From Galbibacter orientalis DSM 19592 (GTDB lineage: Bacteria; Bacteroidota; Bacteroidia; Flavobacteriales; Flavobacteriaceae), in NCBI RefSeq assembly GCF_000260115.1, contig NZ_JH651380.1, forward strand, positions 124,001 through 188,000: a stretch of 64,000 bases of DNA, given 5' to 3'. A model generated the notes under the pieces. The model saw only the letters and a list, made by a program, of their open reading frames with translations. It did no database searches and was not told the DNA's origin. Position numbers and translations under genes: made by a program. This document shows positions 27,835 through 37,063 of the stretch, one piece after another; the first letter of the stretch is position 1, and every line of letters starts with the position of its first letter.

Positions 27835-30800
27835 TTATTTATTTTCTAGCCATTTTTTAGCATTTATAAAAGCTTCTAACCATGGAGAAACTTCATCTTT
27901 TCTTCCTTCAGGGTAATGTGCCCAGTTCCATTGAAAAATAGAACGTTCAAAATGTGGCATGGTAACCAAATGTCTACCATCATCTGAAACTAACATAGCC
28001 GTGTTGAAATCCGATCCATTTGGATTTGATGGATAGCCTTCATAACCGTATTTAGCAACTATATTGTAATTGTTTTCTTCTAGAGGGAAGCTAAATTTAC
28101 CTTCACCATGAGAAACCCAAATTCCTAATTTACTTCCTTCTAAAGTAGAAAGCATGATTGAATTATTTTTCTGAATTTCTACGGAAGTAAAAATGCTCTC
28201 GTGTTTACCACTTTCGTTATGAAGCATTTTCGGTTTTTGAGTATGGTTAGGATTAATTAATCCTAATTCAACAAAAAGCTGACAACCATTACAGATTCCG
28301 ATAGAAAGTGTATCTTCTCTTTTAAAGAAATTCTCTAGCGTTTGTTTTGCTTTGTCGTTGTATAAAAATGCTCCAGCCCAACCTTTGCCAGAACCTAAAA
28401 CATCTGAATTAGAGAAACCTCCAACGGCGCCAATAAACTGAATATCTTCTAGCGTTTCACGCCCCGATATTAAATCGGTCATATGCACGTCTTTAACATC
28501 AAAACCTGCTAAATACATAGCATTTGCCATTTCTCGCTCAGAGTTACTTCCTTTCTCTCTAATAATAGCAGCTTTTGGTCGTTTTCCACTAACCTCAGGT
28601 AGTTTCCCTGTAAACTGTTTAGGAAATTTATAGATTAATGGCTGATTTTTATAGTTGTTATAACGTGCCTCTGCAACGTTATTTTGTGTTTGTTTTTGAT
28701 CTAATAAGAAAGAAGTTTTATACCAAACATCTCTTAACTGACTCACGCTAAAAGAAAAACTATCATTGTTATTTATTATTTGTAAACGATCGCCTTCTAG
28801 TGGAGCTCCTATTTTATGGAAAGCAATTCCAGCTTTAGCAAGGGTTTCTTCAACAACAGTATTTTCTTTCGCTTGGAAAACAATACCAGCATTTTCATTA
28901 AACAATAATTTTATAGAATCTTTTTCCCCAATAGCAGACAAATCTAGTTGTGCTCCCAAATTAATATCAGCAAAACACATTTCTAATAGGGTAGTTATAA
29001 ATCCACCACTAGCAACATCATGTCCTGCAAGAATTTGATTTTCTTTTATTAATGCCTGAATTGTATTGAAAGCTGTTTTTAAATTTTCAGCACTTTTAAT
29101 AGTTGGAACATCATTTCCAACGCTGTTTAGTATTTGTCCGAAAGAAGAACCTCCTAATTTTAAGTTGTCATTAGAAAGGTTGATGTAATAAATACTTCCT
29201 CCATTTTTCTGTAAAACAGGCTCAACTACTTTTGTAATATCACTACAATGTGCTCCAGCAGAAATAATTACAGTTCCTGGAGAAATAACTTCTTCATTAG
29301 GGTATTTTTGCTTCATTGAAAGCGAATCTTTTCCTGTAGGGATATTAATTCCTAATTCAATAGCAAATTCCGAGCATCCTTGTACAGCTTCATACAAACG
29401 AGCATCTTCCCCTTCATTTTTACAAGGCCACATCCAGTTAGCAGACAAAGAAACCGATTTTAAACCTTCTTCTAAAGGAGCCCATACAATGTTAGTAAGC
29501 GATTCTGCAATAGAATTTTTACTTCCAGCAACAGGGTCGATAAGCGCAGAAATAGGGGAGTGCCCAATAGAAGTTGCCAAGCCTTCTTTTCCTTTAAAAT
29601 CGAGTGCCATAACCCCACAATTGTTAAGAGGTAATTGTAAAGGACCAGCACATTGTTGTTTTGCAACACGTCCACCTACACAACGGTCGACTTTATTTGT
29701 AAGCCAATCTTTACAAGCCACAGCTTCCAGTTGGAGCACCTGCTCTAAATAGGATTGTATATTTTCAATGCTATAAGAAGCATCTTTATAATTTCTTTTT
29801 ATGGTTTTATCGGTCATGATAGTTTTTGGAGAACTTCCAAACATATCTTCTAAAGCCAAATCCATTGGTTTATCTCCTTTGGTAGCCGATTCAAAACAGA
29901 AAACATCATCGCCAGTTACCTCTCCCACTTCATACATTGGAGAACGCTCTCGCTCTGCAATTCTTCTAAGTTTTTCGGTATGTTCTTTAGCAATAACAAG
30001 CCCCATTCTTTCCTGACTTTCATTACCGATAATCTCTTTTGCAGAAAGTGTAGGATCTCCAACAGGTAATTTATCAAGGTCAATTTTTCCTCCAGTATCT
30101 TCAACAAGCTCAGAAAGACAATTTAGGTGCCCACCAGCGCCATGATCGTGGATGGAAACAATTTCGTTTTCATCACTTTCAACCATTCCACGAACTGCAT
30201 TTGCAACACGCTTTTGCATCTCTGGATTGGAACGTTGTACTGCATTTAATTCAATACCGCTGCTAAACTCACCAGTATCGGCAGAAGAAACCGCAGCTCC
30301 TCCCATCCCAATTCTATAATTTTCTCCTCCAAGAACAACAATTTTATCGCTTGCTTTTGGAGTTGCTTTTAAAGCTTGCTCTTCTTTGCCGTAACCAATA
30401 CCTCCAGCAAGCATTATTACTTTATCAAACCCAAGTTTACGAGCTTCTTCTTCATGTTCAAAAGTAAGTACCGAACCAGCAATTAGCGGTTGTCCAAATT
30501 TATTTCCAAAATCGGAAGCTCCATTAGAAGCCTTAATCAATATATCGATAGGGGTTTGGTAAAGCCAATTACGTTCTTCCATAGCTTTTTCCCATGGTCT
30601 ATTTTCTTCTAAGCGGGAATAAGAAGTCATATAAACCGCAGTTCCTGCTAAAGGTAAAGAGCCTCTCCCACCAGCTAGACGGTCGCGAATTTCTCCTCCA
30701 GCCCCTGTAGCAGCACCATTAAATGGCTCTACTGTAGTAGGGAAGTTATGTGTTTCTGCTTTAAGAGATAAAACAGCATTGAATTCTTTTTCTTGATAAA

Positions 30801-31494
30801 AATCAGGTTGATCGGCAGTCTTAGGAGCAAATTGAACTGCTTTTGGGCCTTTTACAAAAGCAACATTATCTTTATAGGCAGAAACAATTCCGTTAGGATT
30901 TTCTTCGGAAGTTTTTCTAATCATTTTAAATAATGAAGTCGGCTTTTCTTCTCCATCAATCACAAAAGTTCCATTGAAAATTTTATGACGACAATGTTCT
31001 GAATTTACTTGAGAGAATCCAAAAACTTCAGAATCGGTTAATTTTCTTCCTAGTTTTTCAGAAAGTTCATTTAAATAATCTATTTCTTCATCATTTAAAG
31101 CCAAACCTTCTTGTTGGTTAAACAAAGCAACGTCATTAATTTCCTTAATAGCTTCCGGCTCAATATTGATATCGAAAATATGTTGATCTAGGCTATTGTA
31201 TTTTTGTGAGAGCATCGGGTCAAAATCTACCGTATCACTCGAACAGGCATGAAATTCTTCAATTCGTATAATCCCCTCAATGCACATATTCTGTGTAATC
31301 TCAACAGCATTTGTACTCCATGGAGTAATCATTGCTGCACGCGGACCAATAAAAAAAGCGTCTACAGACGCCGCTTCGATTTGTGGCTGATCGCCAAATA
31401 ACCATGATAATTTAGTTATATTTTCTTGTGAAATTTTGCTGTTTGTTTGAACGGCAAATACCTTGATTTCTGGGTTTCCGAAGAAAAGGATCAT
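27835..31494 (-). CDS. purL: Phosphoribosylformylglycinamidine synthase
   Basis: Catalyses the fourth step of purine synthesis (FGAR to FGAM) using glutamine and ATP. At 1219 residues this is the large single-chain form, as in proteobacteria. It has an N-terminal PurS-like region, the synthetase body (GFSQVNSEHCRHKIFNG near residue 205, SLKAETHNFPTTVEPFNGAATGAGGEIRD) and a C-terminal amidotransferase domain. The nucleophile Cys is in SIGICNGCQLF, with WVSHGEGKF and FERS-type His/Glu region near the end. It is not clustered with other purine genes here. A -7 element lies about 55 bases upstream of its start. Confidence 0.98.
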   Translation of the reverse strand: MILFFGNPEIKVFAVQTNSKISQENITKLSWLFGDQPQIEAASVDAFFIGPRAAMITPWSTNAVEITQNMCIEGIIRIEEFHACSSDTVDFDPMLSQKYNSLDQHIFDINIEPEAIKEINDVALFNQQEGLALNDEEIDYLNELSEKLGRKLTDSEVFGFSQVNSEHCRHKIFNGTFVIDGEEKPTSLFKMIRKTSEENPNGIVSAYKDNVAFVKGPKAVQFAPKTADQPDFYQEKEFNAVLSLKAETHNFPTTVEPFNGAATGAGGEIRDRLAGGRGSLPLAGTAVYMTSYSRLEENRPWEKAMEERNWLYQTPIDILIKASNGASDFGNKFGQPLIAGSVLTFEHEEEARKLGFDKVIMLAGGIGYGKEEQALKATPKASDKIVVLGGENYRIGMGGAAVSSADTGEFSSGIELNAVQRSNPEMQKRVANAVRGMVESDENEIVSIHDHGAGGHLNCLSELVEDTGGKIDLDKLPVGDPTLSAKEIIGNESQERMGLVIAKEHTEKLRRIAERERSPMYEVGEVTGDDVFCFESATKGDKPMDLALEDMFGSSPKTIMTDKTIKRNYKDASYSIENIQSYLEQVLQLEAVACKDWLTNKVDRCVGGRVAKQQCAGPLQLPLNNCGVMALDFKGKEGLATSIGHSPISALIDPVAGSKNSIAESLTNIVWAPLEEGLKSVSLSANWMWPCKNEGEDARLYEAVQGCSEFAIELGINIPTGKDSLSMKQKYPNEEVISPGTVIISAGAHCSDITKVVEPVLQKNGGSIYYINLSNDNLKLGGSSFGQILNSVGNDVPTIKSAENLKTAFNTIQALIKENQILAGHDVASGGFITTLLEMCFADINLGAQLDLSAIGEKDSIKLLFNENAGIVFQAKENTVVEETLAKAGIAFHKIGAPLEGDRLQIINNNDSFSFSVSQLRDVWYKTSFLLDQKQTQNNVAEARYNNYKNQPLIYKFPKQFTGKLPEVSGKRPKAAIIREKGSNSEREMANAMYLAGFDVKDVHMTDLISGRETLEDIQFIGAVGGFSNSDVLGSGKGWAGAFLYNDKAKQTLENFFKREDTLSIGICNGCQLFVELGLINPNHTQKPKMLHNESGKHESIFTSVEIQKNNSIMLSTLEGSKLGIWVSHGEGKFSFPLEENNYNIVAKYGYEGYPSNPNGSDFNTAMLVSDDGRHLVTMPHFERSIFQWNWAHYPEGRKDEVSPWLEAFINAKKWLENK

Positions 31495-31547
31495 ACTTTG
31501 TTGTGTTTGTGTCTTAATGATTACAGACGTCTGTTTGAATTAAAGCG

Positions 31548-31555
31548 CAAATTTA
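31548..31555 (-). promoter_or_regulatory. Candidate -7 element of purL
   Basis: On the minus strand this reads TAAATTTG followed by CGC, about 55 bases before the purL ATG. It fits TAnnTTTG; no clear -33 box was found. Confidence 0.5.
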
Positions 31556-31727
31556 AGAAATTACTTCTTATTTTTTATCGTAATAATGAAGCATTTATTA
31601 TTGGGAGGGAGACAAAATATAAAAAGCAATTTTATATTCTCTTTTTGTGTGCTTAATTTATATAAGTATTCTTTTGAGTTTGTTAAGAGTTTACATCAAA
31701 ATGTTCTTTATGCGCTATAAATATTGT

Positions 31728-31790
31728 CCACAAATTCACAGATATTTAGCATCCCTTCTATGGGAAAAGATATATTTGTGAATCTGTGGT
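31728..31790. repeat. Stem-loop repeat (CCACA-AATTCACAGATA type)
   Basis: Arms CCACAAATTCACAGATAT and the near-complement of CCACAGATTCACAAATAT flank about 25 bases. This is the main feature of the 348-base gap between purL and the SGNH hydrolase gene; the rest is AT-rich with no supported gene. It resembles the hairpin at 46877. Confidence 0.6.
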
Positions 31791-31842
31791 AAACATACTT
31801 TATAATTTGCTAAAGGTTTCTTCAACTTTATGTGTAAAGTGG

Positions 31843-32526
31843 TTATTTTAAAGCTTTTTTAATACCTTCTTGCACCATTGGTTCCATAATATCATAGCCT
31901 TTAGATGTTGGGTGAACCCCATCCGAAGCTAATTCCTCACTGAGTCCTTTTTTATCGTCGACCATAGCAGTGTAATAATCAACATAAATAATAGAATTCT
32001 GGTTGGCGTAGGCTTTTAGCATTTTGTTAAGTTCAATAACTTTTTCAGTTGGATTGATATGTTCTCTCCACGGAAAATGATTGGCAGGAAGTGTTGAGCA
32101 AATTATAGGAATAATATTGTTTGCCTGTGCAAGTTCTACCATCGAAATTATATTACCATAAACATCTTCAAGCTCAATTGGGCCTGTGTTTTCGGCAATA
32201 TCATTGATTCCTGCTAAAAATGTAACAGCTTTTGGTTTGAGGTCTATAACATCTCGACGGAATCTTAACAACATCTGAGAAGTTGTTTGTCCGCTAATCC
32301 CTCTGTCGATATACGGATTGTTTTCAAAAAAATCGGGATGCATATTTTTCCATCCTTCTGTAATAGAATTTCCCATAAAAACAACCAGATTTTCGGTAGC
32401 GTCCGGGGCTAGTAATGCTTTGTTTTCAGCAGCATATTTTTCGAAATTGGCAAATTCAACTGCCGTTTGTTGAGCATAGCTATTAATTCCTGAAAGGATG
32501 CAAACTAAAAGGAGAATATTTTTCAT
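31843..32526 (-). CDS. Secreted SGNH/GDSL hydrolase
   Basis: A 227-residue exported esterase or acetylhydrolase with a signal peptide (MKNILLLVCILSGINSYAQ). The four SGNH blocks are present: VVFMGNSITEGW (Ser block), DRGISGQTTSQMLLRFR (Gly), FLAGINDIAENTG (Asn) and SDGVHPTSKGYDIM (Asp/His). This places the active site on the PAF-acetylhydrolase-like branch often used for carbohydrate deacetylation, but the substrate is not predictable. It is transcribed divergently from the GyrI-like gene. Confidence 0.93.
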   Translation of the reverse strand: MKNILLLVCILSGINSYAQQTAVEFANFEKYAAENKALLAPDATENLVVFMGNSITEGWKNMHPDFFENNPYIDRGISGQTTSQMLLRFRRDVIDLKPKAVTFLAGINDIAENTGPIELEDVYGNIISMVELAQANNIIPIICSTLPANHFPWREHINPTEKVIELNKMLKAYANQNSIIYVDYYTAMVDDKKGLSEELASDGVHPTSKGYDIMEPMVQEGIKKALK

Positions 32527-32573
32527 TTTTATAAATTTTGGTTAATGTCTTTTTCAAATATAAGGAACCTATT

Positions 32574-32581
32574 TATCTTTG
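32574..32581 (+). promoter_or_regulatory. Candidate -7 element of the GyrI-like gene
   Basis: TATCTTTG followed by AGAG, 17 bases before the ATG at 32599. Confidence 0.45.
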
Positions 32582-32598
32582 AGAGATACATTTTTATT

Positions 32599-33072
32599 AT
32601 GGAATATAGAGTTGAAGTTTTAGAAGAATATTTTTTGGTAGGAAAATCACTGTCAATGTCAATCCTTGAAAATAAAACAGCACTGTTGTGGAAGGGTTTT
32701 ATGCCTGAACTTAAGAAAATTAAAAATATAATTTCTGAAGATTTATTTTCAGTAGAAGTTTATCCAACAGATTATTTTAATGAATTTGTGCCTCAAAAAT
32801 CTTTTGAAAAATGGGCAGCCGTAGCGGTAGGGAGTTTTGATGAACTTCCAGCAGATATTAAACAATTACGTGTTCCTGAAGGGAAATATGCGGTGTTTAA
32901 TTATAAAGGAAAATCTTCCGAAGCATTTAAACTCTATCAATATATTTATGGAGAATGGCTTTCTTTATCGGGAAACTCTTTGGATAATAGACCTCACTTT
33001 GCAGTAATGGGAGAAAAATATAAGAATGATGATCCGTCTTCAGAAGAAGAAATTTGGATTCCTATTAAATAG
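32599..33072 (+). CDS. GyrI-like / AraC effector-binding domain protein
   Basis: A 157-residue stand-alone GyrI-like (effector-binding, AraC_E_bind) domain. Typical blocks are VEVLEEYFLVGKSLSMS, KWAAVAVGSFDELPADIKQLRVPEGKYAVFNYKG and the C-terminal DNRPHFAVMGEKY plus EEEIWIPIK. Such domains bind hydrophobic or cationic small molecules and can act without a DNA-binding partner, for example SbmC/GyrI. The frame extends upstream to 32545, but the ATG at 32599 follows the promoter and matches family length. It converges with the endonuclease gene, with a single base between them. Confidence 0.9.
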   Translation: MEYRVEVLEEYFLVGKSLSMSILENKTALLWKGFMPELKKIKNIISEDLFSVEVYPTDYFNEFVPQKSFEKWAAVAVGSFDELPADIKQLRVPEGKYAVFNYKGKSSEAFKLYQYIYGEWLSLSGNSLDNRPHFAVMGEKYKNDDPSSEEEIWIPIK

Positions 33073-33073
33073 A

Positions 33074-33859
33074 TTACCAATTATTAGCTGCCTGAGGTCC
33101 GCCCCACACTAAAGTAGCTAGAAAAGGATTGTCTATAAAAGGATTCCTGTTACCTTGAATTTTTTCAATTTTATTATTTCTATCGATTTCAAAAGTTGAA
33201 ACAGGGTCTTCTGCATTCCATTTTAGAAAGAGTTCAATACTTCCAACGTCTTTTATAGATTCGTTATAGCGGAGGTTTAAATACAAAATCATTCTTGCCA
33301 CATCTCCTTTCCATTCATCTCCAGGAAACCAACTTTTATATTCTAGTTTGTAGCTCCCGCTACCGTCAATAAATTTATTGTTACTTCTACGAGTATTCAC
33401 GGTTTGGTCGCAAACTCTTAAATGATGTAAATCGCCTTTAGCGGTATTTTCAATTAGCGATTGTGGATATACATGTTCGGTATTAAAAGTCTGTTTTTTA
33501 TATGGATTTTTTCCTGAAACATATTCTTTCCAATACCGTTCTTCTCCAGAATATATTAAAACTACATTTTTATTGTTTGTAGGGCTGGCGTCAATGTCGT
33601 ACAAAAAATTATGGCGTTCTCTATAGGTTAATATATTGGTGTGCTTTGCAATTGTTGTGGTAGCTAAAGCTTCATACAACTCAATACTTCTTAAGCTAAA
33701 ATCTATGTCTTTATAATAGTTTTTTAATTCCTTCGGAATAGAAAGCAAAGTAGAATCTTGGTTTGGATTAACCAAAACTACTTCTGCTGTTTTAAGCGAA
33801 TTTTGCTTGCAACCAAATGCTGAAATTATAAGGAATAGAATTGAAAACTTTTTGAGCAT
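33074..33859 (-). CDS. Endonuclease I family lipoprotein
   Basis: A 261-residue exported nuclease of the EndA/NucM (endonuclease I) family, with lipobox FGCK near residue 17, so probably anchored to the outer or inner membrane. The His-Asn type active site is in FNTEHVYPQSLIENTAKGDLHHLRVCDQTVNTRRSNNKF. Family members degrade DNA nonspecifically outside the cytoplasm, giving nutrient uptake or biofilm roles. C-terminal RNPFIDNPFLATLVWGG is a typical family ending. The gap downstream of its start holds a heptamer array. Confidence 0.92.
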   Translation of the reverse strand: MLKKFSILFLIISAFGCKQNSLKTAEVVLVNPNQDSTLLSIPKELKNYYKDIDFSLRSIELYEALATTTIAKHTNILTYRERHNFLYDIDASPTNNKNVVLIYSGEERYWKEYVSGKNPYKKQTFNTEHVYPQSLIENTAKGDLHHLRVCDQTVNTRRSNNKFIDGSGSYKLEYKSWFPGDEWKGDVARMILYLNLRYNESIKDVGSIELFLKWNAEDPVSTFEIDRNNKIEKIQGNRNPFIDNPFLATLVWGGPQAANNW

Positions 33860-33931
33860 AAAAAGAAGAATGTTAAAAGTTTTTAAAGTTAAAGAGTTAT
33901 GTTGTTACAGGGTTTAAGGAAAAATTACTTT

Positions 33932-33991
33932 ACTGAACACTGAACACTGAACACTGAACACTGAACACTGAACACTGAACACTGAACACTG
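33932..33991. repeat. Heptamer tandem array (ACTGAAC)
   Basis: Sixty bases made of about 8.5 head-to-tail copies of the 7-bp unit ACTGAAC, without mismatches in the core. It lies in the gap between the endonuclease I gene and the RsmB gene, close to the RsmB stop. Confidence 0.95.
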
Positions 33992-34003
33992 TCAACAATT
34001 AGT

Positions 34004-35215
34004 CTATTTTTTCTCTAAAAGTGCCATATAGAAACCGTCAAATCCACTTTCAGAGGCTAATACTTTTTTATCTTTTACAAGCTTGAAATCTTTTCCATTT
34101 TCAGACTTTAAAAAGCTAGCTACTTGGTTTTGATTTTCTGATGGAAGAATTGAACAGGTAGCATAGACTAATTTTCCTCCTGATTTTACCATTTTAGAGT
34201 AATCGTTTAAAATCTGTTGCTGTGTACTTTTTATATTTTCAATAAACTCAGGCTGTAACTTCCATTTAGCATCTGGATTTCTACGTAAAACTCCAAGACC
34301 GCTACAAGGAGCATCTATAAGCACACGATCCATTTTATCATGGAGTTTTTTAATAACTTTAGTAGAGTCTATTTCGCGAGTTTCTATATTATGAGCTCCA
34401 TTTCTTTTAGCTCTTCTTTTTAACTCTTTTAATTTATTTCCATAGATGTCTAAAGCTATAACCTGACCTTTATTATCCATTTTTGAAGCCAAGTGTAACG
34501 ATTTTCCTCCAGCTCCAGCACAAGTATCTGCAACTCGCATTCCTGGTTGAACATCTAGAAAATCGGCAACCAATTGAGAAGAGGCATCTTGTACTTCAAA
34601 GAATCCATTTTTAAAAGCTTCAGTTCTAAAAATGTTTCCGCGCTCTTTTAATTGCAATGCATCAGGGTAGTCCTTAAGGGGTAAAGTTTCTATCCCTTCA
34701 TCCATTAACAAATCTTGTAAAGCAATTTTGGTAGTTTTTAAGGTATTTACTCTAATAATTACATCTGCTTGCTCATTTAAGGCATGTAATTCTTTTGTCC
34801 AAACATCATTTCCTAACTCTTTTTCCCCTACATTATCTAACCAATCTGGAATGGATTCACGGTATTTTCGAGTTTTAGAAAATTCATCAAATCGACCTTT
34901 TATTTTTCTAGAAGGAGTTCCCTCTAATTGTTTCCAATCTGGAAGTTTAATACCTTTAAGTGTAGCCCAAACAGCAAAAATTCGCCATAAATTCTCTCTA
35001 GTAAAGGGTTCTTTTACTTCAGCAATTTCAGCGTATAATCTTTTCCAACGAACAATATCATAAGTTGTTTCAGCAACAAAACCTCTATCTCGAGATCCCC
35101 ATCTTTTATCGCGTTTAAGAAGTTGTTCAACAACTTTATCGGCATATTTATTTTCATTAAAGATAAGATGAAGCCCATCGATTACGGCAAATACAAGATT
35201 TCTGTGAAGACGCAT
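34004..35215 (-). CDS. RsmB/NOP-type RNA m5C methyltransferase
   Basis: A 403-residue SAM-dependent enzyme that makes 5-methylcytosine in RNA, probably 16S rRNA C967-like (assigned by family; the exact site is unknown). The N-terminal third is an NusB-like RNA-binding domain. The methyltransferase core has VADTCAGAGGKSLHLASKM (SAM loop), VLIDAPCSGLGVLRRNPDAKW (motif IV) and LVYATCSILPSENQNQV (motif VI with the catalytic Cys). The order and length agree with RsmB homologues. The neighbours share no obvious function. Confidence 0.95.
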   Translation of the reverse strand: MRLHRNLVFAVIDGLHLIFNENKYADKVVEQLLKRDKRWGSRDRGFVAETTYDIVRWKRLYAEIAEVKEPFTRENLWRIFAVWATLKGIKLPDWKQLEGTPSRKIKGRFDEFSKTRKYRESIPDWLDNVGEKELGNDVWTKELHALNEQADVIIRVNTLKTTKIALQDLLMDEGIETLPLKDYPDALQLKERGNIFRTEAFKNGFFEVQDASSQLVADFLDVQPGMRVADTCAGAGGKSLHLASKMDNKGQVIALDIYGNKLKELKRRAKRNGAHNIETREIDSTKVIKKLHDKMDRVLIDAPCSGLGVLRRNPDAKWKLQPEFIENIKSTQQQILNDYSKMVKSGGKLVYATCSILPSENQNQVASFLKSENGKDFKLVKDKKVLASESGFDGFYMALLEKK

Positions 35216-35540
35216 AAAATTCTATTTTATAAAAAAGAATCATTTAAGGTATTTCTTAGCAATGATTCTAGTACTTTTTTTAATCTCTATAAAGAGTAAT
35301 TCTTCGAAGTTGACCTTGAGTTGTACTAAAGGCTTTGCATCGAAATATAATATTTTTTGTTTGTATAACTCGAGGGGTTGTACATATAGCTTAGTATGGA
35401 CAACTCTCGAAATAGTTATTTAAAAAACTCAAGGTGTTTACAAATAAAAATAGTTACAAAATTTGAGTCTAAAAATAATTATTTGCAAAGGTATTGCTTT
35501 GTAAGGGATAAAACTTATTTTTAGAGCAAAATATATTGTT
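35216..35540. other. Intergenic region with diverged repeats
   Basis: No gene is supported in these 325 bases. Perfect 10-bp arms ACCTTGAGTT (35313-35322) and AACTCAAGGT (35426-35435) enclose about 100 bases. Within them, CATCGAAATATAATATTTTTTGTTTG and CTCGAGGGGTTG blocks recall the dispersed repeat of 15787 in strongly diverged form (short excerpts). The region is otherwise AT-rich. Confidence 0.4.
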
Positions 35541-36575
35541 TTGAAGAAAATATTTATTGTTTGTTTATTGCTGATAGTTTCCTGCGGAAAGGAACAGTTT
35601 ACACCTCATAACTATACTAAAGTGGAAGTGGAAGAGATTTATTCGGATTCGGTAAGTATCCGTGCAATTACTCTTATGCAAGGAAATTTAGGATTTGCGG
35701 GTTCTAATAATACTTTTGGAATTTATAATGCTTCGGAAGGGAGTATGGTAACTCAAAAAATGAAATTAGATTCATTAAAACTTGAGTTTAGAGCAGTAGC
35801 GACAACTAATACGGATTTTTATATGATGAGTGTTGGTAGTCCAGCTTTACTTTTTAAAACGGGCGACACAGGTAAAATGGAGGTTGTTTATAGAGAGAAT
35901 CATAAAGCTGCTTTTTATGATTCAATGCAGTTTTGGAATGATGATGAAGGCATTGCTATGGGCGACCCAACCGACGGGTGTTTGTCGGTTATTGTAACTC
36001 GAGATGGTGGAAAAACATGGAATAAATTAAACTGTAATGTTTTGCCAGAAGGTGTAGAAGGAGAAGCAGCTTTTGCGGCTAGTAATACTAATATTTCTAT
36101 TGTTGATAATCATACTTGGATAGCTACTGGAGGTAAAAAAGCACGAATTTTTTATTCTCCAGACAAAGCAAAAACATGGCAAGTTTTTGATACGCCAATA
36201 GTGCAAGGAGAAGCTACTCAAGGAATATATTCAGTCGATTTTTATGATGAAATGAAAGGTTTTATTATTGGAGGAGATTATACCAAGCCAGATGAAAATA
36301 AAGCAAATAAAGCGGTTACTACAGATGGAGGTAAGACATGGAATTTAGTTGCAGAAGGGCAAAATCCAGATTACCGTTCTTGCGTACAGTATCTTCCAGG
36401 GAGAGAAGCAAAAGAGCTTGTAACAGTAGGGTTTAATGGAGTTTCTTTCTCTAATGATGCTGGACAAACTTGGCAGCAACTCTCTGATGAAGCTTTTTAT
36501 ACCATCCGTTTTATAGACGACAGTACTGCGTATGCCGCAGGTAAAAATAGAATAGCAAAGTTGAGGTTTAAATAA
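35541..36575 (+). CDS. BNR/Ycf48-like repeat lipoprotein
   Basis: A 344-residue lipoprotein with lipobox VSCG near residue 15. The body is a beta-propeller of BNR/Ycf48-type repeats, marked by Asp-box-like stretches such as VTRDGGKTWNKL, SPDKAKTWQVF, VTTDGGKTWNLV and SNDAGQTWQQL. Such proteins are often annotated 'oxidoreductase' or 'photosystem stability factor-like', but no enzymatic residues are visible; a binding or scaffolding role at the cell surface is more likely (inference). The start codon is TTG: the next in-frame ATG is inside the mature protein, so TTG gives the only version with a signal sequence. Confidence 0.85.
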   Translation: MKKIFIVCLLLIVSCGKEQFTPHNYTKVEVEEIYSDSVSIRAITLMQGNLGFAGSNNTFGIYNASEGSMVTQKMKLDSLKLEFRAVATTNTDFYMMSVGSPALLFKTGDTGKMEVVYRENHKAAFYDSMQFWNDDEGIAMGDPTDGCLSVIVTRDGGKTWNKLNCNVLPEGVEGEAAFAASNTNISIVDNHTWIATGGKKARIFYSPDKAKTWQVFDTPIVQGEATQGIYSVDFYDEMKGFIIGGDYTKPDENKANKAVTTDGGKTWNLVAEGQNPDYRSCVQYLPGREAKELVTVGFNGVSFSNDAGQTWQQLSDEAFYTIRFIDDSTAYAAGKNRIAKLRFK

Positions 36576-36589
36576 GTAGCGTTTTATTT

Positions 36590-37042
36590 TTACTCTTTAT
36601 TACGATGGTATTCTTTTCTTAAACGATCTAAAAGTTTTCTGTTAAAGTCGTCTTCTAATTTTTTTAGGAGGATGATTTTTTTTGCTGAAAGTACAGTTTC
36701 TAAATTAGCAACAAACTTTTTATTAAGTTCGAACTCGTTTTTCTCGATTTCTTCTAATTTTTTCAATAGAACTTTAGCTTCCTCTTCGGAAAGATTTTCA
36801 AAACCTTCTTCTTTTAATTGATGCTTAATCTTTTTATATTCTAAGTATTTAACTTTATGCATTTCTTCAAAATAAGCATTGTAGATAGGCCAAAACTTTT
36901 CGGCTTCCTGAGAAGAAAGTTCTAAATTATCGGTTAAGAATGCTATTTTAAGCGATTTTATATGGTCTTTTTTACTGCCTTTTTGTGCATTAGATTTAAA
37001 TGCAAAAAGGCATAGTAGTATAAGAAGGATGTATTTTTTCAT
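36590..37042 (-). CDS. CpxP/Spy-like periplasmic protein
   Basis: A 150-residue exported protein with a signal peptide (MKKYILLILLCLFAFKSNAQ) and a long, charged, entirely helical body rich in Lys and Glu. The motif TDNLELSSQEAEKFWPIYNAYFEEM resembles LTxxQ-type CpxP/Spy/CnrX-like periplasmic sensors. It follows the ECF sigma and anti-sigma genes with a 21-base gap, an arrangement common in Bacteroidetes, so it may modulate that signalling system (inference). It converges with the BNR lipoprotein gene. Confidence 0.8.
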   Translation of the reverse strand: MKKYILLILLCLFAFKSNAQKGSKKDHIKSLKIAFLTDNLELSSQEAEKFWPIYNAYFEEMHKVKYLEYKKIKHQLKEEGFENLSEEEAKVLLKKLEEIEKNEFELNKKFVANLETVLSAKKIILLKKLEDDFNRKLLDRLRKEYHRNKE

Positions 37043-37063
37043 TGCTTTTTTGTGTAAAAAAAA

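Noticed and set aside
31447-31656. 69-codon + strand frame across the purL start
   Set aside because: It overlaps the purL 5' end on the other strand, lacks a promoter and shows no domain; composition fits a shadow frame.
33932-33991. CRISPR array
   Set aside because: Units are 7 bp without spacers; no cas genes in the window.
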